In this document: positions 51,882 through 60,830 of the stretch, piece by piece
Layout: each line of letters begins with the position of its first letter
Position numbering within the stretch: position 1 is the stretch's first letter
Assembly: GCF_900116865.1 (NCBI RefSeq)
Contig: NZ_FPCD01000008.1
Coordinates: 62,001-126,000, forward strand
DNA length: 64,000 bases
From: Butyrivibrio sp. M55
GTDB lineage: Bacteria > Bacillota > Clostridia > Lachnospirales > Lachnospiraceae
Reading direction: 5' to 3'
Notes under the pieces: generated by a model
What the model was told of the DNA's origin: nothing
The model's database searches: none
What the model saw: the letters and a program-made list of their open reading frames with translations, nothing else
Position numbers and translations under genes: made by a program

Positions 51882-52403
51882 ATGATTGAAACAGACAGAC
51901 TACGACTTAGAAAATACACCATGGAGGATTTCGACGTTCTTTATGAGATCTTGTCAGATCCTGAGACTATGCAGCATTATCCAATGCCTTATAATGAAGA
52001 GTGGACAAAGAAGTGGATAACATGGAATCTGGATAACTATGAAAAGTACGGCTTTGGACTATGGGCTATCGAGCTAAAAGAGACCGGAGAATTTATCGGC
52101 GACTGCGGGATAACCATTCAAAATATAGATGGTGAGCAGCTTCCCGAGATCGGATATCACATAAATAAAAAGCACTGGCGCAAAGGCTATGCCAAAGAGG
52201 CTGCCCGCGCTTGCAGGGACTGGGCATTTAACAATACCGACTACGATACTTTGTATTCTTATATGAAGTATACCAATGTCGGCTCGTATTCTACAGCGCT
52301 TGCAAACGGCATGAAGAAGATAAAAGAATATCCGGATCCCCATAATGAGATCTCATATGCATACGCGATTACTCGTGATGAGTGGGAAAAGGTGATAGGA
52401 TGA
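51882..52403 (+). CDS. GNAT family N-acetyltransferase (RimJ/RimL-like)
   Basis: 173 residues. Opens ETDRLRLRKYTMEDFDVLY and has the GYHINKKHWRKGYAKEAARA acetyl-CoA segment, as in the RimJ/RimL branch that acetylates small molecules or proteins. Substrate unknown. The stop overlaps the next 30-codon ORF (ATGA). Confidence 0.88.
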   Translation: MIETDRLRLRKYTMEDFDVLYEILSDPETMQHYPMPYNEEWTKKWITWNLDNYEKYGFGLWAIELKETGEFIGDCGITIQNIDGEQLPEIGYHINKKHWRKGYAKEAARACRDWAFNNTDYDTLYSYMKYTNVGSYSTALANGMKKIKEYPDPHNEISYAYAITRDEWEKVIG

Positions 52404-52492
52404 AAATATGTAATGCCTGTAAAGAAGACTTGGTAAAAACAGAACTGATAAGATACAGCAATGATAAATGTTTACTACTGAACGAGGAATAA
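52400..52492 (+). CDS. Very small zinc-ribbon-like ORF (30 aa)
   Basis: ATGA overlap with the acetyltransferase gene; the product begins MKICNACKEDL and has a later Cys. It may be a real micro-protein or the 5' stub of a lost gene; there is no separate ribosome site, so translation would be coupled. Confidence 0.3.
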   Translation: MKICNACKEDLVKTELIRYSNDKCLLLNEE

Positions 52493-52497
52493 GTTTT

Positions 52498-53166
52498 ATG
52501 AGCAAGATTAACACAGTGATTTTTGATATGGACGGAACAGTGCTGAACACACTTGATGATCTGACAACGTCCGTGAATTATACGATGGAGAAATTTGGAT
52601 TTCCGAAGATAACGCTCGAGGAATACAGGCGCGCGGTTGGAAACGGCATAAGGAAGGCAATCGAGCTTACGGTGCCTGAAGGAACTTCGCAGGAAGTGAT
52701 AGATGAGATGGTGCCGGTTTTTAAGGAGCATTATGATGTGCACTGTCTTGATAAGACGGGACCTTACGCCGGCATAATCGAGCTTATGAAGAAGCTTAAA
52801 GAGCGTGGTTACAAGATGGCCATTGTTTCCAACAAGATTGATTCTGCGGTAAAAGAGCTGAATCAGAAGTTCTTTTCCGAAGTGGTTGAAGTTGCGATCG
52901 GAGAGCAGGACGGGATAAAAAGAAAGCCTGCGCCCGATATGGTTGTGAAAGCTATGGATGAACTGGGGAGTTCGGCGGATGAAGCGGTGTATGTCGGTGA
53001 TTCTGAGGTTGATTTTGCAACGGCAAAGAATTCGAATCTTCCATGCATATCTGTGCTGTGGGGCTTTAGAGATAAGGCTTATCTTGAGGAGATAGGAGCT
53101 AATATTTTTGCGGAAGAGCCAAGCGATGTATTGGAAATTCTGGCAAACTGGAAACGGAATAATTAA
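52498..53166 (+). CDS. HAD-family phosphatase (phosphoglycolate phosphatase-like)
   Basis: 222 residues. Motif I IFDMDGTVLNTLDDL, cap domain helices, motif II IVSNK, motif III KRKPAPDMV, motif IV YVGDSEVDFATAKN. Resembles Gph/PpaX-type phosphatases. ATG 52498 (MSKINTVIF) is chosen over 52468 because AGG precedes it and it matches the family start. Confidence 0.9.
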   Translation: MSKINTVIFDMDGTVLNTLDDLTTSVNYTMEKFGFPKITLEEYRRAVGNGIRKAIELTVPEGTSQEVIDEMVPVFKEHYDVHCLDKTGPYAGIIELMKKLKERGYKMAIVSNKIDSAVKELNQKFFSEVVEVAIGEQDGIKRKPAPDMVVKAMDELGSSADEAVYVGDSEVDFATAKNSNLPCISVLWGFRDKAYLEEIGANIFAEEPSDVLEILANWKRNN

Positions 53167-53180
53167 GACAAAAAAAGTGT

Positions 53181-53213
53181 GAGCACAGCTTCAAGAATTG
53201 GGGCTGTGCTTTT
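53181..53213 (+). terminator. Rho-independent terminator
   Basis: AGCACAGC pairs with GCTGTGCT across a 13-base loop, followed by TTT. Confidence 0.65.
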
Positions 53214-53446
53214 CAATTTGGAAAACAGGCGTATATGATGAAAGTGATGCGTAAATGCACAGAAGATAAAATTTATAGAAAAATGATATGTTACTGTCAG
53301 TTTTTCTATTTACGAATCGTTTTATAAGTAGAAGGCCTTCAAGTGCATCTATGATGAGGTATAAGAATTGTGTTAACGGTTTCATTTTCAAAGCAACTCA
53401 ATTCAACGGTAGATGCGACATAATACTTGATAAAGGAGCATTTTAC

Positions 53447-53950
53447 ATGGATGAAAAAGAAGTAAGGCGGGTGGTGGAGACATACTCCGATATGATTCTC
53501 CGAATCAGCTACAATTACTTGCAGCATACGTTTGATGCGGAAGATATTTGTCAGACTGTGCTTCTTAAGTTGATTTCCTGCGATTTATCTTTTGACACAA
53601 ATGAACATGAAAAAGCATGGCTGATACGCACTACGATAAATGCATGTCACGACCTCCGAAAGAGCGCTTATTCAAGGAAAACGGTAGGGCTTGATGCTAT
53701 CAAGGAAAAAGAAGCTCCGAAGGCGCCTGATTCAGATCTTTTGGAGGAGATAAAGAAGTTGCATCTTAATTATCGCATGAGCATTTATCTTCATTACTAT
53801 GAAGGATATTCGGTAAAAGAAATCGCAAAAATCATGGGAAAGTCGCAGTTTGCTGTTTCGCAATATCTTTCGAGAGGTCGGCGTGAGCTTAGAAAAAAGC
53901 TGGAGGCAGGTGGCGACTACGGTGTAAAGGCAGGTGAAATCTATGAATGA
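53447..53950 (+). CDS. ECF-type sigma factor
   Basis: 167 residues. Region 2 (FDAEDICQTVLLKLISCDLS) and region 4 (YYEGYSVKEIAKIMGKSQFA, then SQYLSRGRRELRKKLE) are clear. ATG 53447 follows AAAGGAG; the longer frame from 53288 runs through unlikely sequence. Overlaps the following anti-sigma-like gene by 8 bp. Paralogous in layout to the pair at 42559. Confidence 0.9.
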   Translation: MDEKEVRRVVETYSDMILRISYNYLQHTFDAEDICQTVLLKLISCDLSFDTNEHEKAWLIRTTINACHDLRKSAYSRKTVGLDAIKEKEAPKAPDSDLLEEIKKLHLNYRMSIYLHYYEGYSVKEIAKIMGKSQFAVSQYLSRGRRELRKKLEAGGDYGVKAGEIYE

Positions 53951-54749
53951 ATATATAATTGATTCTTATAAAAACTCGATGAACGAACTTCACTTTTCGG
54001 AAATTCAAAAAGAGGAAATTATTCGCAAGCTTGCCAAGGCGGGCGGTTCCAAGAACGTAGTACGGAAAAAGATAAGCGTAAAGAAAATCGTTGCTTTGAC
54101 AGCGGCATGCCTGGCTGTTCTTGGAGGTTGCGGAGTTGCAGTGGGTAAGGCTACAGGAGTTGTCACTTCTTTTAGTCCGGACACTTTTTTCTCCAAAACA
54201 TCTGATTTTAGTCGTTTGGAAAAACTTGAGAAAAGAGTAGGAATAGACGTCACTGCTGTGGAAACATTTAGTAACGGGTATAAGTTTGAATCGATGGATG
54301 TTGAGGACTGGCGCCTTGTAGATGATGATGATAAAACTGTCGGGCGATTTAAAGAGTTAAGAATTGAGTATGTATGCGATAATAAACCTCAGATCAGTGT
54401 AAATATGGAATCAGCTTTGGTAAACGGTCGCATTGATGATGATCCGGGCGTTGCTTTAAGGGCTAATGAAATTCATACGGTCGACAATATTGATATTTAC
54501 TATAATCGCGATGAGTATCTGGGACTTCCCGTGTCAAAAGATATCTCACCAACCGAAGAAGAGCTTAAGCGTGAAGAAACTGACGATCACTTTTTTATCA
54601 GCATCGGCACTGATGAACGCGAGACATATTATGTATCAAACGTGATTTTTGAAATGGGTGATGTACATTATTGCATAATGACATTTGATGAGAATATAAC
54701 GTCCGATGAGCTGTTTGGAATGGCGGAGGAAATAATAAAAGCAAGGTGA
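53943..54749 (+). CDS. Probable anti-sigma factor, single membrane helix
   Basis: 268 residues. A cytoplasmic N-terminal part of about 40 residues (LHFSEIQKEEIIRKLAKAGG), one membrane helix (IVALTAACLAVLGGCGVAVG) and a large acidic outside domain. It matches the organisation of DUF4179/DUF4367-type anti-sigma proteins. ATG 53943 follows GGCAGGTG at good spacing; a GTG at 53934 is also in frame. It overlaps the sigma gene by 8 bp. Confidence 0.7.
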   Translation: MNEYIIDSYKNSMNELHFSEIQKEEIIRKLAKAGGSKNVVRKKISVKKIVALTAACLAVLGGCGVAVGKATGVVTSFSPDTFFSKTSDFSRLEKLEKRVGIDVTAVETFSNGYKFESMDVEDWRLVDDDDKTVGRFKELRIEYVCDNKPQISVNMESALVNGRIDDDPGVALRANEIHTVDNIDIYYNRDEYLGLPVSKDISPTEEELKREETDDHFFISIGTDERETYYVSNVIFEMGDVHYCIMTFDENITSDELFGMAEEIIKAR

Positions 54750-54780
54750 GTGTCAGAAAAAAATATAAATGATGGCGAAG

Positions 54781-54815
54781 AAAAAGCAGGTATCTGTTGG
54801 ATGTCTGCTTTTTTT
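54781..54815 (+). terminator. Rho-independent terminator
   Basis: AAAAAGCAG pairs with CTGCTTTTTTT across a 15-base loop; ends the sigma/anti-sigma operon. Confidence 0.7.
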
Positions 54816-54931
54816 ACATCAAAAAATGACAGATAATATCGCAGAATATGATAAGTGGCGGTATCGTAGAAATGGTACAATATAAAAGTTATGTGAAAAA
54901 TGACAGCTATTCTTTTTGCGGAGGGCGAGAT

Positions 54932-55795
54932 ATGAAGAAGCAAACCGAAGTTTACAAGCTTTCAAACGGTGTGGGAATTCCTTGCATAGGATTCGGAACA
55001 TGGCAGACACCTGAGGGTGATGTTGCTGTTGAAAGCGTGAAATGTGCTATAGATGCGGGGTATCGCCATATTGATACGGCGCAGGTATATGGAAATGAAG
55101 AAGGTGTCGGCAAGGGCATCAGAAGAGGAATCATCGACAATAAATTACAGAGAGAGGATATCTTTGTTACGACCAAGATCTGGAACGATAAGCACAGCTA
55201 TGAGCTTACCGTCAGCTCTTTTGACGAATCATTAAAAAAGCTGGGGCTTGATTATGTCGACCTTCTCTTGATCCACTGGCCCAATCCGGCTATGTTCAGA
55301 GACCGCTGGGAGGAGGCAAACGCCGAGACTTGGAGAGCGATGGAGAAGTTTTATGAAGCGGGAAAAGTGCGTGCGATCGGTATAAGTAATTTCAAGCAGC
55401 ACCACATCGATGCGCTCATGAAGACTGCAAGGATCAAGCCGATGGTAAATCAGATCAGGCTTTGTCCGGGAGCTACGCAGGATGAGCTTGTCGCATACTG
55501 CAGGGAAAAAGGAATGATCCTTGAAGCATACAGTCCGCTTGGAACAGGCAGGATTTTTGATGTTCCCGAGATGAAAGAGCTTGCGGAAAAATACGGAAAG
55601 AGCATTGCGCAGATCTGCATTCGCTTTAGCATTCATATGGGATATCTTCCTCTTCCGAAGTCGGTTACACCTGCAAGGATTGAAGAGAACTTCAAGGTGT
55701 TTGATTTTGAGCTCGAGGAAGCAGATGTTAAGCGCATCGCTGATCTTAAGGGCTGCGTAGGATATGAGACAGATCCTGATACAACGCCATTCTAA
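54932..55795 (+). CDS. Aldo/keto reductase
   Basis: 287 residues. Tetrad residues in DAGYRHIDTAQVYGNEEG (Asp, Tyr), VTTKIWN (Lys) and LLIHWPNP (His), with the nucleotide-site IPLPKS-type motif (LPLPKSVTPARIEENF). An NADPH-dependent carbonyl reductase, substrate unknown. ATG 54932 follows GGAGGGCGAG; the in-frame ATG at 54848 does not have a site. Confidence 0.9.
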   Translation: MKKQTEVYKLSNGVGIPCIGFGTWQTPEGDVAVESVKCAIDAGYRHIDTAQVYGNEEGVGKGIRRGIIDNKLQREDIFVTTKIWNDKHSYELTVSSFDESLKKLGLDYVDLLLIHWPNPAMFRDRWEEANAETWRAMEKFYEAGKVRAIGISNFKQHHIDALMKTARIKPMVNQIRLCPGATQDELVAYCREKGMILEAYSPLGTGRIFDVPEMKELAEKYGKSIAQICIRFSIHMGYLPLPKSVTPARIEENFKVFDFELEEADVKRIADLKGCVGYETDPDTTPF

Positions 55796-55814
55796 GAGAA
55801 TCGGAAAAAAATAT

Positions 55815-55850
55815 GGCAAAGTTTTTGAGGGTGTGAAACGCTTTGCCTGA
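55815..55850 (+). terminator. Possible terminator
   Basis: GGCAAAG pairs with CTTTGCC across a long loop. There is no strong T-run, so this is tentative. Confidence 0.35.
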
Positions 55851-55910
55851 CTTTGTTATGACATTTGAAGATTATGCAAAGAATCTGCATAGAGACAGAA
55901 AGGACCATAG

Positions 55911-56837
55911 ATGAAATACATTGACATAATGAACGGACCACAGAACGCATCTGCTATTATTCAGGGCTGCATGAGAATGCCTTCTCTTTCGAAAGAGGAA
56001 GCCGCAAAGGTTATAAAAACTGCCCACGAGCGCGGAATCAATTATTTTGACCATGCGACATGCTACGGAATGGGAGAGGCTGAAACACGCTTTGCAGAGG
56101 CTTTTCCGCTCACAGGAATTAAGAGGGAAAAGATATTCATTCAGAGTAAGTGCGGCATCTGCCCCGAGAGATCTGAGTTTGACTGGACAAAAGAGAATAT
56201 TATAGCGAGCGTTGACGGCATTCTTGGCAGACTTAAATGCGAATATATCGATACACTTCTTTTGCACAGGCCGGACCTTTTGTTTGACCCTGAAGAAGTT
56301 GCGGAGGCTTTTGATGAACTTGAGGAAGCAGGTAAAGTGTGCCGTTTCGGTGTAAGTAATCTGATGCCTATGCAGATTGAACTTTTGAAAAAATATGTAA
56401 AGCAGCCGCTTGTCATCAATCAGGTGCAGCTTTCACTTGAGCAGTCGCAGTTGATCGACCAGTCGCTTTACATGAACAACAAGACAACGGATATGTCTAT
56501 AAACAGAGACGGAAGTGCGCTTGATTATTGCAGATTGAATGACATCACGATTCAGGCGTGGTCGCCGCTTCAGATCGGTATGTTTGGCGGTACGTTTATC
56601 GACAATCCCGATTATCCCGAGCTTAATAAGGTTCTTGCAGAAATTGCGGATCGCGAGCATGTATCCAAAACAGCAATTGCGATTGCATGGATTCTTCGCC
56701 ATCCCGCCAAGATGCAGGCAATCATCGGGACAATGAATGTCGATCATATCAATAATGCGTGTGATGCCACAAAAGTTGAGCTTTCTCATCATGACTGGTA
56801 TGCGTTGTATCTGGCAGCAGGGAAGTTCCTGCCGTGA
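55911..56837 (+). CDS. Aldo/keto reductase, YdhF-like
   Basis: 308 residues. GINYFDHATCYGMGEAETRF, LLLHRPDLLFDPEEVAEAF and CRFGVSNLMPMQIELL are typical of the oxidoreductase branch seen in YdhF. Catalytic Asp, Tyr, Lys and His positions look kept. Substrate unknown. A terminator follows. Confidence 0.9.
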   Translation: MKYIDIMNGPQNASAIIQGCMRMPSLSKEEAAKVIKTAHERGINYFDHATCYGMGEAETRFAEAFPLTGIKREKIFIQSKCGICPERSEFDWTKENIIASVDGILGRLKCEYIDTLLLHRPDLLFDPEEVAEAFDELEEAGKVCRFGVSNLMPMQIELLKKYVKQPLVINQVQLSLEQSQLIDQSLYMNNKTTDMSINRDGSALDYCRLNDITIQAWSPLQIGMFGGTFIDNPDYPELNKVLAEIADREHVSKTAIAIAWILRHPAKMQAIIGTMNVDHINNACDATKVELSHHDWYALYLAAGKFLP

Positions 56838-56860
56838 TGCAGAGGTATTTTGTGCTTATG

Positions 56861-56899
56861 GCTCCTCGGAAAGAGAAATCTTTTGCGAGGAGCTTTTTA
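56861..56899 (+). terminator. Rho-independent terminator
   Basis: GCTCCTCGGAAAGA and TCTTTTGCGAGGAGC form a long stem (GAAA loop), followed by five T. Confidence 0.85.
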
Positions 56900-56928
56900 T
56901 TTGATAGAAAATTCCTATCAAATAAAAT
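56899..56928. repeat. GATAGGAAAT-type hairpin, copy 3
   Basis: TTTGATAG, AAAATTC, CTATCAAA: a perfect 8-bp hairpin directly after the terminator. Compare 36008 and 47689. Confidence 0.5.
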
Positions 56929-57021
56929 CGCTCCGCTATGTCCTATAGCTGTTATAATGGTGAGTATGTATATAGCACGCCATAATGGCGGTAACAGAGA
57001 AAGCGAGAACATCCTAAGGAT

Positions 57022-57510
57022 ATGAAGAATACATCACAAATAGAAAGACTAAAGAAAATAGTAGAAACACTTCGAAGCGAGAACGGTTGCCCGTGGGACA
57101 AGGTACAGACGCATACAAGTCTTAAAGCAGGTTGCATAGAAGAGGCTGCGGAGGTTATCGGTGGAATCAATATACTTGATGAGACCGGTGATGCGGAGAA
57201 CCTCAAGGAAGAGCTTGGAGATCTTTTGCTTCAGGTAATGTTTCATTCAGTGATTGCTGAGGAAGAAGGGCTTTTTACATTCGAAGACGTGGCAAAAACG
57301 GTTGCAGATAAGATGGAACGCAGGCATCCGCATGTTTTCACCGATGTAAAGTTTGAGACTGAGGAAGAACTTCACGCCGCTTGGGCAGAGATAAAGAAGC
57401 AGGAAAAAGCGGGAAAAGAATGGCACGCGGATTATCTTTTCGGAGCATTCGAAGAAGCTCATGATCTTATAGATAAAGCGCAGGAGAGAAAAGGTTTCAA
57501 GACTAGTTGA
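57022..57510 (+). CDS. mazG: MazG nucleoside triphosphate pyrophosphohydrolase
   Basis: 162 residues. The metal-binding cluster is present as EEAAEVIGGINI and EELGDLLLQVMFHSVIAEEE, with the C-terminal KMERRHPHVF. E. coli MazG has two domains (about 260 residues); this single-domain form is common in Firmicutes. It breaks down non-canonical or excess nucleoside triphosphates. ATG follows CTAAGGA. Confidence 0.92.
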   Translation: MKNTSQIERLKKIVETLRSENGCPWDKVQTHTSLKAGCIEEAAEVIGGINILDETGDAENLKEELGDLLLQVMFHSVIAEEEGLFTFEDVAKTVADKMERRHPHVFTDVKFETEEELHAAWAEIKKQEKAGKEWHADYLFGAFEEAHDLIDKAQERKGFKTS

Positions 57511-57537
57511 CCGGCGTTATTGCAAGGAGGGCAGCGC

Positions 57538-57936
57538 ATGGAGTACAGAATAGTTGAAGACATAAACGAAATGAAACTTGATGATATCGTGCGACTTCTT
57601 CGGACGACGTATTGGGCAGATAAGCGCCCTGTGGAAAAGATTGAGAAGTCTGTGCAGAATTCCAAGTGCTATGGCTTGTACCTTGAGGAGGCAGAGAATC
57701 TCGTAGGATTTGCGAGGGTTATTACCGATTATGCGACGAACTATTATCTGAGCGATGTTATAATCGATGAAAAATATAGGAACAAAGGGCTTGGAAAGGC
57801 GCTTGTGTCACACATAGTTTCATCGCCGGAACTTCAGGGGCTTCGAGGTATATTGGTCACAAAGGATGCGCAGAAGCTTTATTCGCAGTATGGATTTGAA
57901 GTTGTGGATGGCAGAGTGATGCTGAGAAATCCGTAA
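57538..57936 (+). CDS. GNAT family N-acetyltransferase
   Basis: 132 residues. Acetyl-CoA segment DEKYRNKGLGKALVSHIV and KLYSQYGFEVVDGR near the end. ATG 57538 follows AAGGAGGG; the ATG at 57520 does not. Substrate unknown. Confidence 0.88.
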   Translation: MEYRIVEDINEMKLDDIVRLLRTTYWADKRPVEKIEKSVQNSKCYGLYLEEAENLVGFARVITDYATNYYLSDVIIDEKYRNKGLGKALVSHIVSSPELQGLRGILVTKDAQKLYSQYGFEVVDGRVMLRNP

Positions 57937-58027
57937 GAGACTAGTGTAGTGTCTAGTTGACAGCAGCACTAGGATATCAGAGGCGCCGATTTAAGCATAA
58001 CCGATAGCATCGGAAGCAGGAGAAAAA

Positions 58028-58852
58028 ATGAGATCTTTTTTAAGACTTACTGATTATAAAAAAGAAGAATTACGAGAAATCTTTGACATAGCCGATAACA
58101 TCAATCGGTACGAGGGCTTTTTGACCGGAAAGACGATTGTCATGTTTTTTCCTGCAAACAGCATTAGGACGCGAGTGTCGTTTGAAAAGGGAATCCACCT
58201 TTTGGGTGGGCAGACAATCCTTTTTGACCCAAGTGCGTTGGATAAAAAAGAAGATATAAGGGATGTTTGCGGCTATTTGCAAAACTGGGCGGACGCAGTT
58301 ATAGTGCGGCATAAAGACATTGATCTGCTTGGAAAAATGGCAGAGAATCTTGACATTCCCGTTATCAACGCGATGACGGATGATAACCACCCGTGCGAGA
58401 TGGTGGCGGACTTGTATTCGCTTTCGCAGATAAGAAAGGATTATCTCAGTGACAAGTATCTGTTTGTCGGAGCCGACGGGAACATCGGACGCGCGTGGAA
58501 AGAAGCGGCGGAAGCTTTTGGATTTTCTTTGACGCAGAGTTGCCCCGATGAGTTTCGAATTCCGGAGACAGACTGCATCGAGAATTTGAGAGATGCAATC
58601 GTGGGAAAAGATATAGTGTGTACGGATTCTTTTCCTTCGGAGATGCTTAACGGCGATAATAAATATCAGGTTACGAAAGAAATAATGAACTTTGCAAATG
58701 CCGGAGCAGTGCTGAATCCTTGCCCGCCGTTTTACAGAGGCGAAGAGGTTTCGGATGATGTGATTGATTCGGAGTATTTTGTGGGGTACGAATTCAAAAA
58801 GAACCTGCTCAGAGTGCAGCAGGCTATTATTGTCTTTTGCATGAAAAAATAG
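58028..58852 (+). CDS. Divergent ornithine/aspartate carbamoyltransferase-family protein
   Basis: 274 residues, shorter than usual (310-340). N-terminal carbamoyl phosphate motif SIRTR (45-49; usually STRTR), then NHPCEMVADLYS (usually HPCQ), VGADGNIGRAWKEAAEAFGF and NPCPPFYRGEEV (replacing HCLP). The second-substrate motif is altered, so it need not use ornithine. It is followed by a nitrilase-family gene 40 bp later, which suggests handling of an N-carbamoyl compound. ATG follows AGGAG. Confidence 0.8.
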   Translation: MRSFLRLTDYKKEELREIFDIADNINRYEGFLTGKTIVMFFPANSIRTRVSFEKGIHLLGGQTILFDPSALDKKEDIRDVCGYLQNWADAVIVRHKDIDLLGKMAENLDIPVINAMTDDNHPCEMVADLYSLSQIRKDYLSDKYLFVGADGNIGRAWKEAAEAFGFSLTQSCPDEFRIPETDCIENLRDAIVGKDIVCTDSFPSEMLNGDNKYQVTKEIMNFANAGAVLNPCPPFYRGEEVSDDVIDSEYFVGYEFKKNLLRVQQAIIVFCMKK

Positions 58853-58892
58853 TGTTTTGGGGCGCTGAATAGATAAAATGACGGAGGGGGAA

Positions 58893-59978
58893 ATGAATAT
58901 TAGAATAGGTTTTTTGCAAATACATCCCGGGACAGACATCGAAGAAAACCTTGCGCTTGGGAAAAAGGCGTGCGTCGAGGCAAAAGAAAAAGGCGCGGAT
59001 ATAGCTCTTTTCCCCGAGATGTGGAGTGATGGGTATCGCCTGCCTCAGGACAAGGCGGAGCTCAAGAATCTTGCAATCTCGAAGAATAGCGATTTTATTG
59101 AAGAATTCCGTGCGCTTGCGGCAGAGCTGCAGATGGCAATAGGAATTACTTTTCTTGAGGCAAATGATCCAAAGCCTCTTAATTCCGTGATTATTTTTGA
59201 TAAAGATGGAAAAGAAATCCTGCATTATTCAAAGGTTCACACCTGTGCTTTTGACCTTGAAAAAGTGCTTTCGGGCGGGGATGACTATTACACGGCCGAG
59301 CTTGATTTTGGAAGAGGGACGGTGAAAATCGGATCGATGATCTGCTTTGACAGGGAGTTTCCAGAGAGTGCAAGGATACTGATGCTTAAGGGCGCAGAGC
59401 TTATTTTGGCGCCGAATGCCTGTCCGATGGAAATCAACAGATTGTCGGCGATTAGGACAAGAGCTTACGAGAACATGGTTGCTGTGGCGACCTGCAACTA
59501 CCCTGAGGGGCATCCTGACTGCAACGGACACTCGACGCTTTTTGACGGAGTTCCGTGGAATGAAGACGGAGTCAGGGATATGTGCGTATTCGAGGCTTCG
59601 GGCGAATCAGGCGTGTATGTCGCTGAGCTTGACCTTGATTGTCTGCGTGCGCACAGAAGAAATGATATCATGGGCGATAAGTACAGAAGGCCCGATAAGT
59701 ATGGGATTCTGGCAGATGTCGGTTCAAAGAATGAGAAAGTTAATATGATTCTCTGCGGCGAAGTTGTGGAAAAAGATGACGCAGATGCGGAGAAGGTCGG
59801 AGTTGTATCGGTTGTCTATGTTTCTTCTGATGAGCTTAAGATAAAGGAGAAACTCGATGAATTGCAAAAGGCTAATCCGGATAAGTTCTATATGGAATAC
59901 ACAACGCCGATGGAGACAGATCTGACAGCGTTAGAGCATTATCCGTCTATCGAGGTTTCGAAAGAGGATTTACAGTAG
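58893..59978 (+). CDS. Carbon-nitrogen hydrolase (nitrilase family) with C-terminal extension
   Basis: 361 residues. Catalytic Glu-Lys-Cys triad in ALFPEMWSDGY, HYSKVHTCAFD and IGSMICFDREFPE. The nitrilase fold accounts for about 285 residues; the last about 75 are an unrecognised extension. N-carbamoylputrescine amidases and omega-amidases are the closest in feel. ATG 58893 follows GGAGGGGG; an ATG at 58878 is also in frame. Likely co-transcribed with the carbamoyltransferase. Confidence 0.85.
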   Translation: MNIRIGFLQIHPGTDIEENLALGKKACVEAKEKGADIALFPEMWSDGYRLPQDKAELKNLAISKNSDFIEEFRALAAELQMAIGITFLEANDPKPLNSVIIFDKDGKEILHYSKVHTCAFDLEKVLSGGDDYYTAELDFGRGTVKIGSMICFDREFPESARILMLKGAELILAPNACPMEINRLSAIRTRAYENMVAVATCNYPEGHPDCNGHSTLFDGVPWNEDGVRDMCVFEASGESGVYVAELDLDCLRAHRRNDIMGDKYRRPDKYGILADVGSKNEKVNMILCGEVVEKDDADAEKVGVVSVVYVSSDELKIKEKLDELQKANPDKFYMEYTTPMETDLTALEHYPSIEVSKEDLQ

Positions 59979-60090
59979 AGAATTTGTTGAGAGTGCAGTA
60001 TCAGTATTTAATGTGTTTCTTGAAGTAATTTTTTTAATCGGAAAAGAAGTTACGTAAAAGATTATGCTTGAAATAATGGAGCAAAGAACA

Positions 60091-60786
60091 ATGAAGAAGA
60101 TTTTATTTATCGGAAACAGCCACACATATATGAATGATATGCCGGAGCTGGCAAGGCGTATGATCGAGGATGCGACGGGAGAAGCATGTGAGGTATTCGC
60201 GTTGGCTTATTCCGCAAGGCCGCTTAAGTGGCACTTGGAGGAAGAATATTTTGCGGTGAGATTTAACATCCTGCATGGCAGGTATGACTACTGTGTTATT
60301 CAGGAGCAGGCGCATCCGATGCCGCCCGAGAAGGATACGGTAGAGTGTGCGGACAGGATAATCAAGCTGTGTAAAAAAGTGGGAACAAAGCCAATTATAT
60401 TTGAGACCTGGGCAGAGAAGGCAAAGCCGAAAAATCAGGCGAAGATGAATCAAAGGTACAGGGCAATTGCGGAGAAGCAGGGAGTTTTGCTTGTGCCAAT
60501 CGGGGAAGTATGGGAGCGAGTTTTGAATTTGCTTTCTGATATGCCTGAGGTTGACCTTTATTACCGCGACGGCGCGCATGCATCAGCTGTCGGCGACTAT
60601 CTTGTTGCGACAGTTCTTACCAAAGTGATAACGGGTAAACTTCCGAAAGAAGATTTTTTGACCGCGTTCGACTTTAGTCTCCCGGATGATGACTGGATGC
60701 ATGTAAAAGAAGATGTGGAAGATGAGACTCTGTGCCTGCCGAAAGAGGTGGTACAGGTGATCAGAGATTGCGCGGATGCAGACTGA
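60091..60786 (+). CDS. SGNH-type hydrolase
   Basis: 231 residues. Serine block FIGNSHTYMNDMP, oxyanion Asn in the following region, and DGAHASAVGDYLVA with the Asp and His of the catalytic set. Probably an esterase or lipase, cytoplasmic (no signal peptide). Start ATG 60091 (MKKILFIGNS) fits the family; earlier in-frame ATGs at 60064 and 60076 exist. Substrate unknown. Confidence 0.8.
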   Translation: MKKILFIGNSHTYMNDMPELARRMIEDATGEACEVFALAYSARPLKWHLEEEYFAVRFNILHGRYDYCVIQEQAHPMPPEKDTVECADRIIKLCKKVGTKPIIFETWAEKAKPKNQAKMNQRYRAIAEKQGVLLVPIGEVWERVLNLLSDMPEVDLYYRDGAHASAVGDYLVATVLTKVITGKLPKEDFLTAFDFSLPDDDWMHVKEDVEDETLCLPKEVVQVIRDCADAD

Positions 60787-60830
60787 GACTTAATTAAAAA
60801 GACATTATAGAGAATGACCGGAGGAAACAA

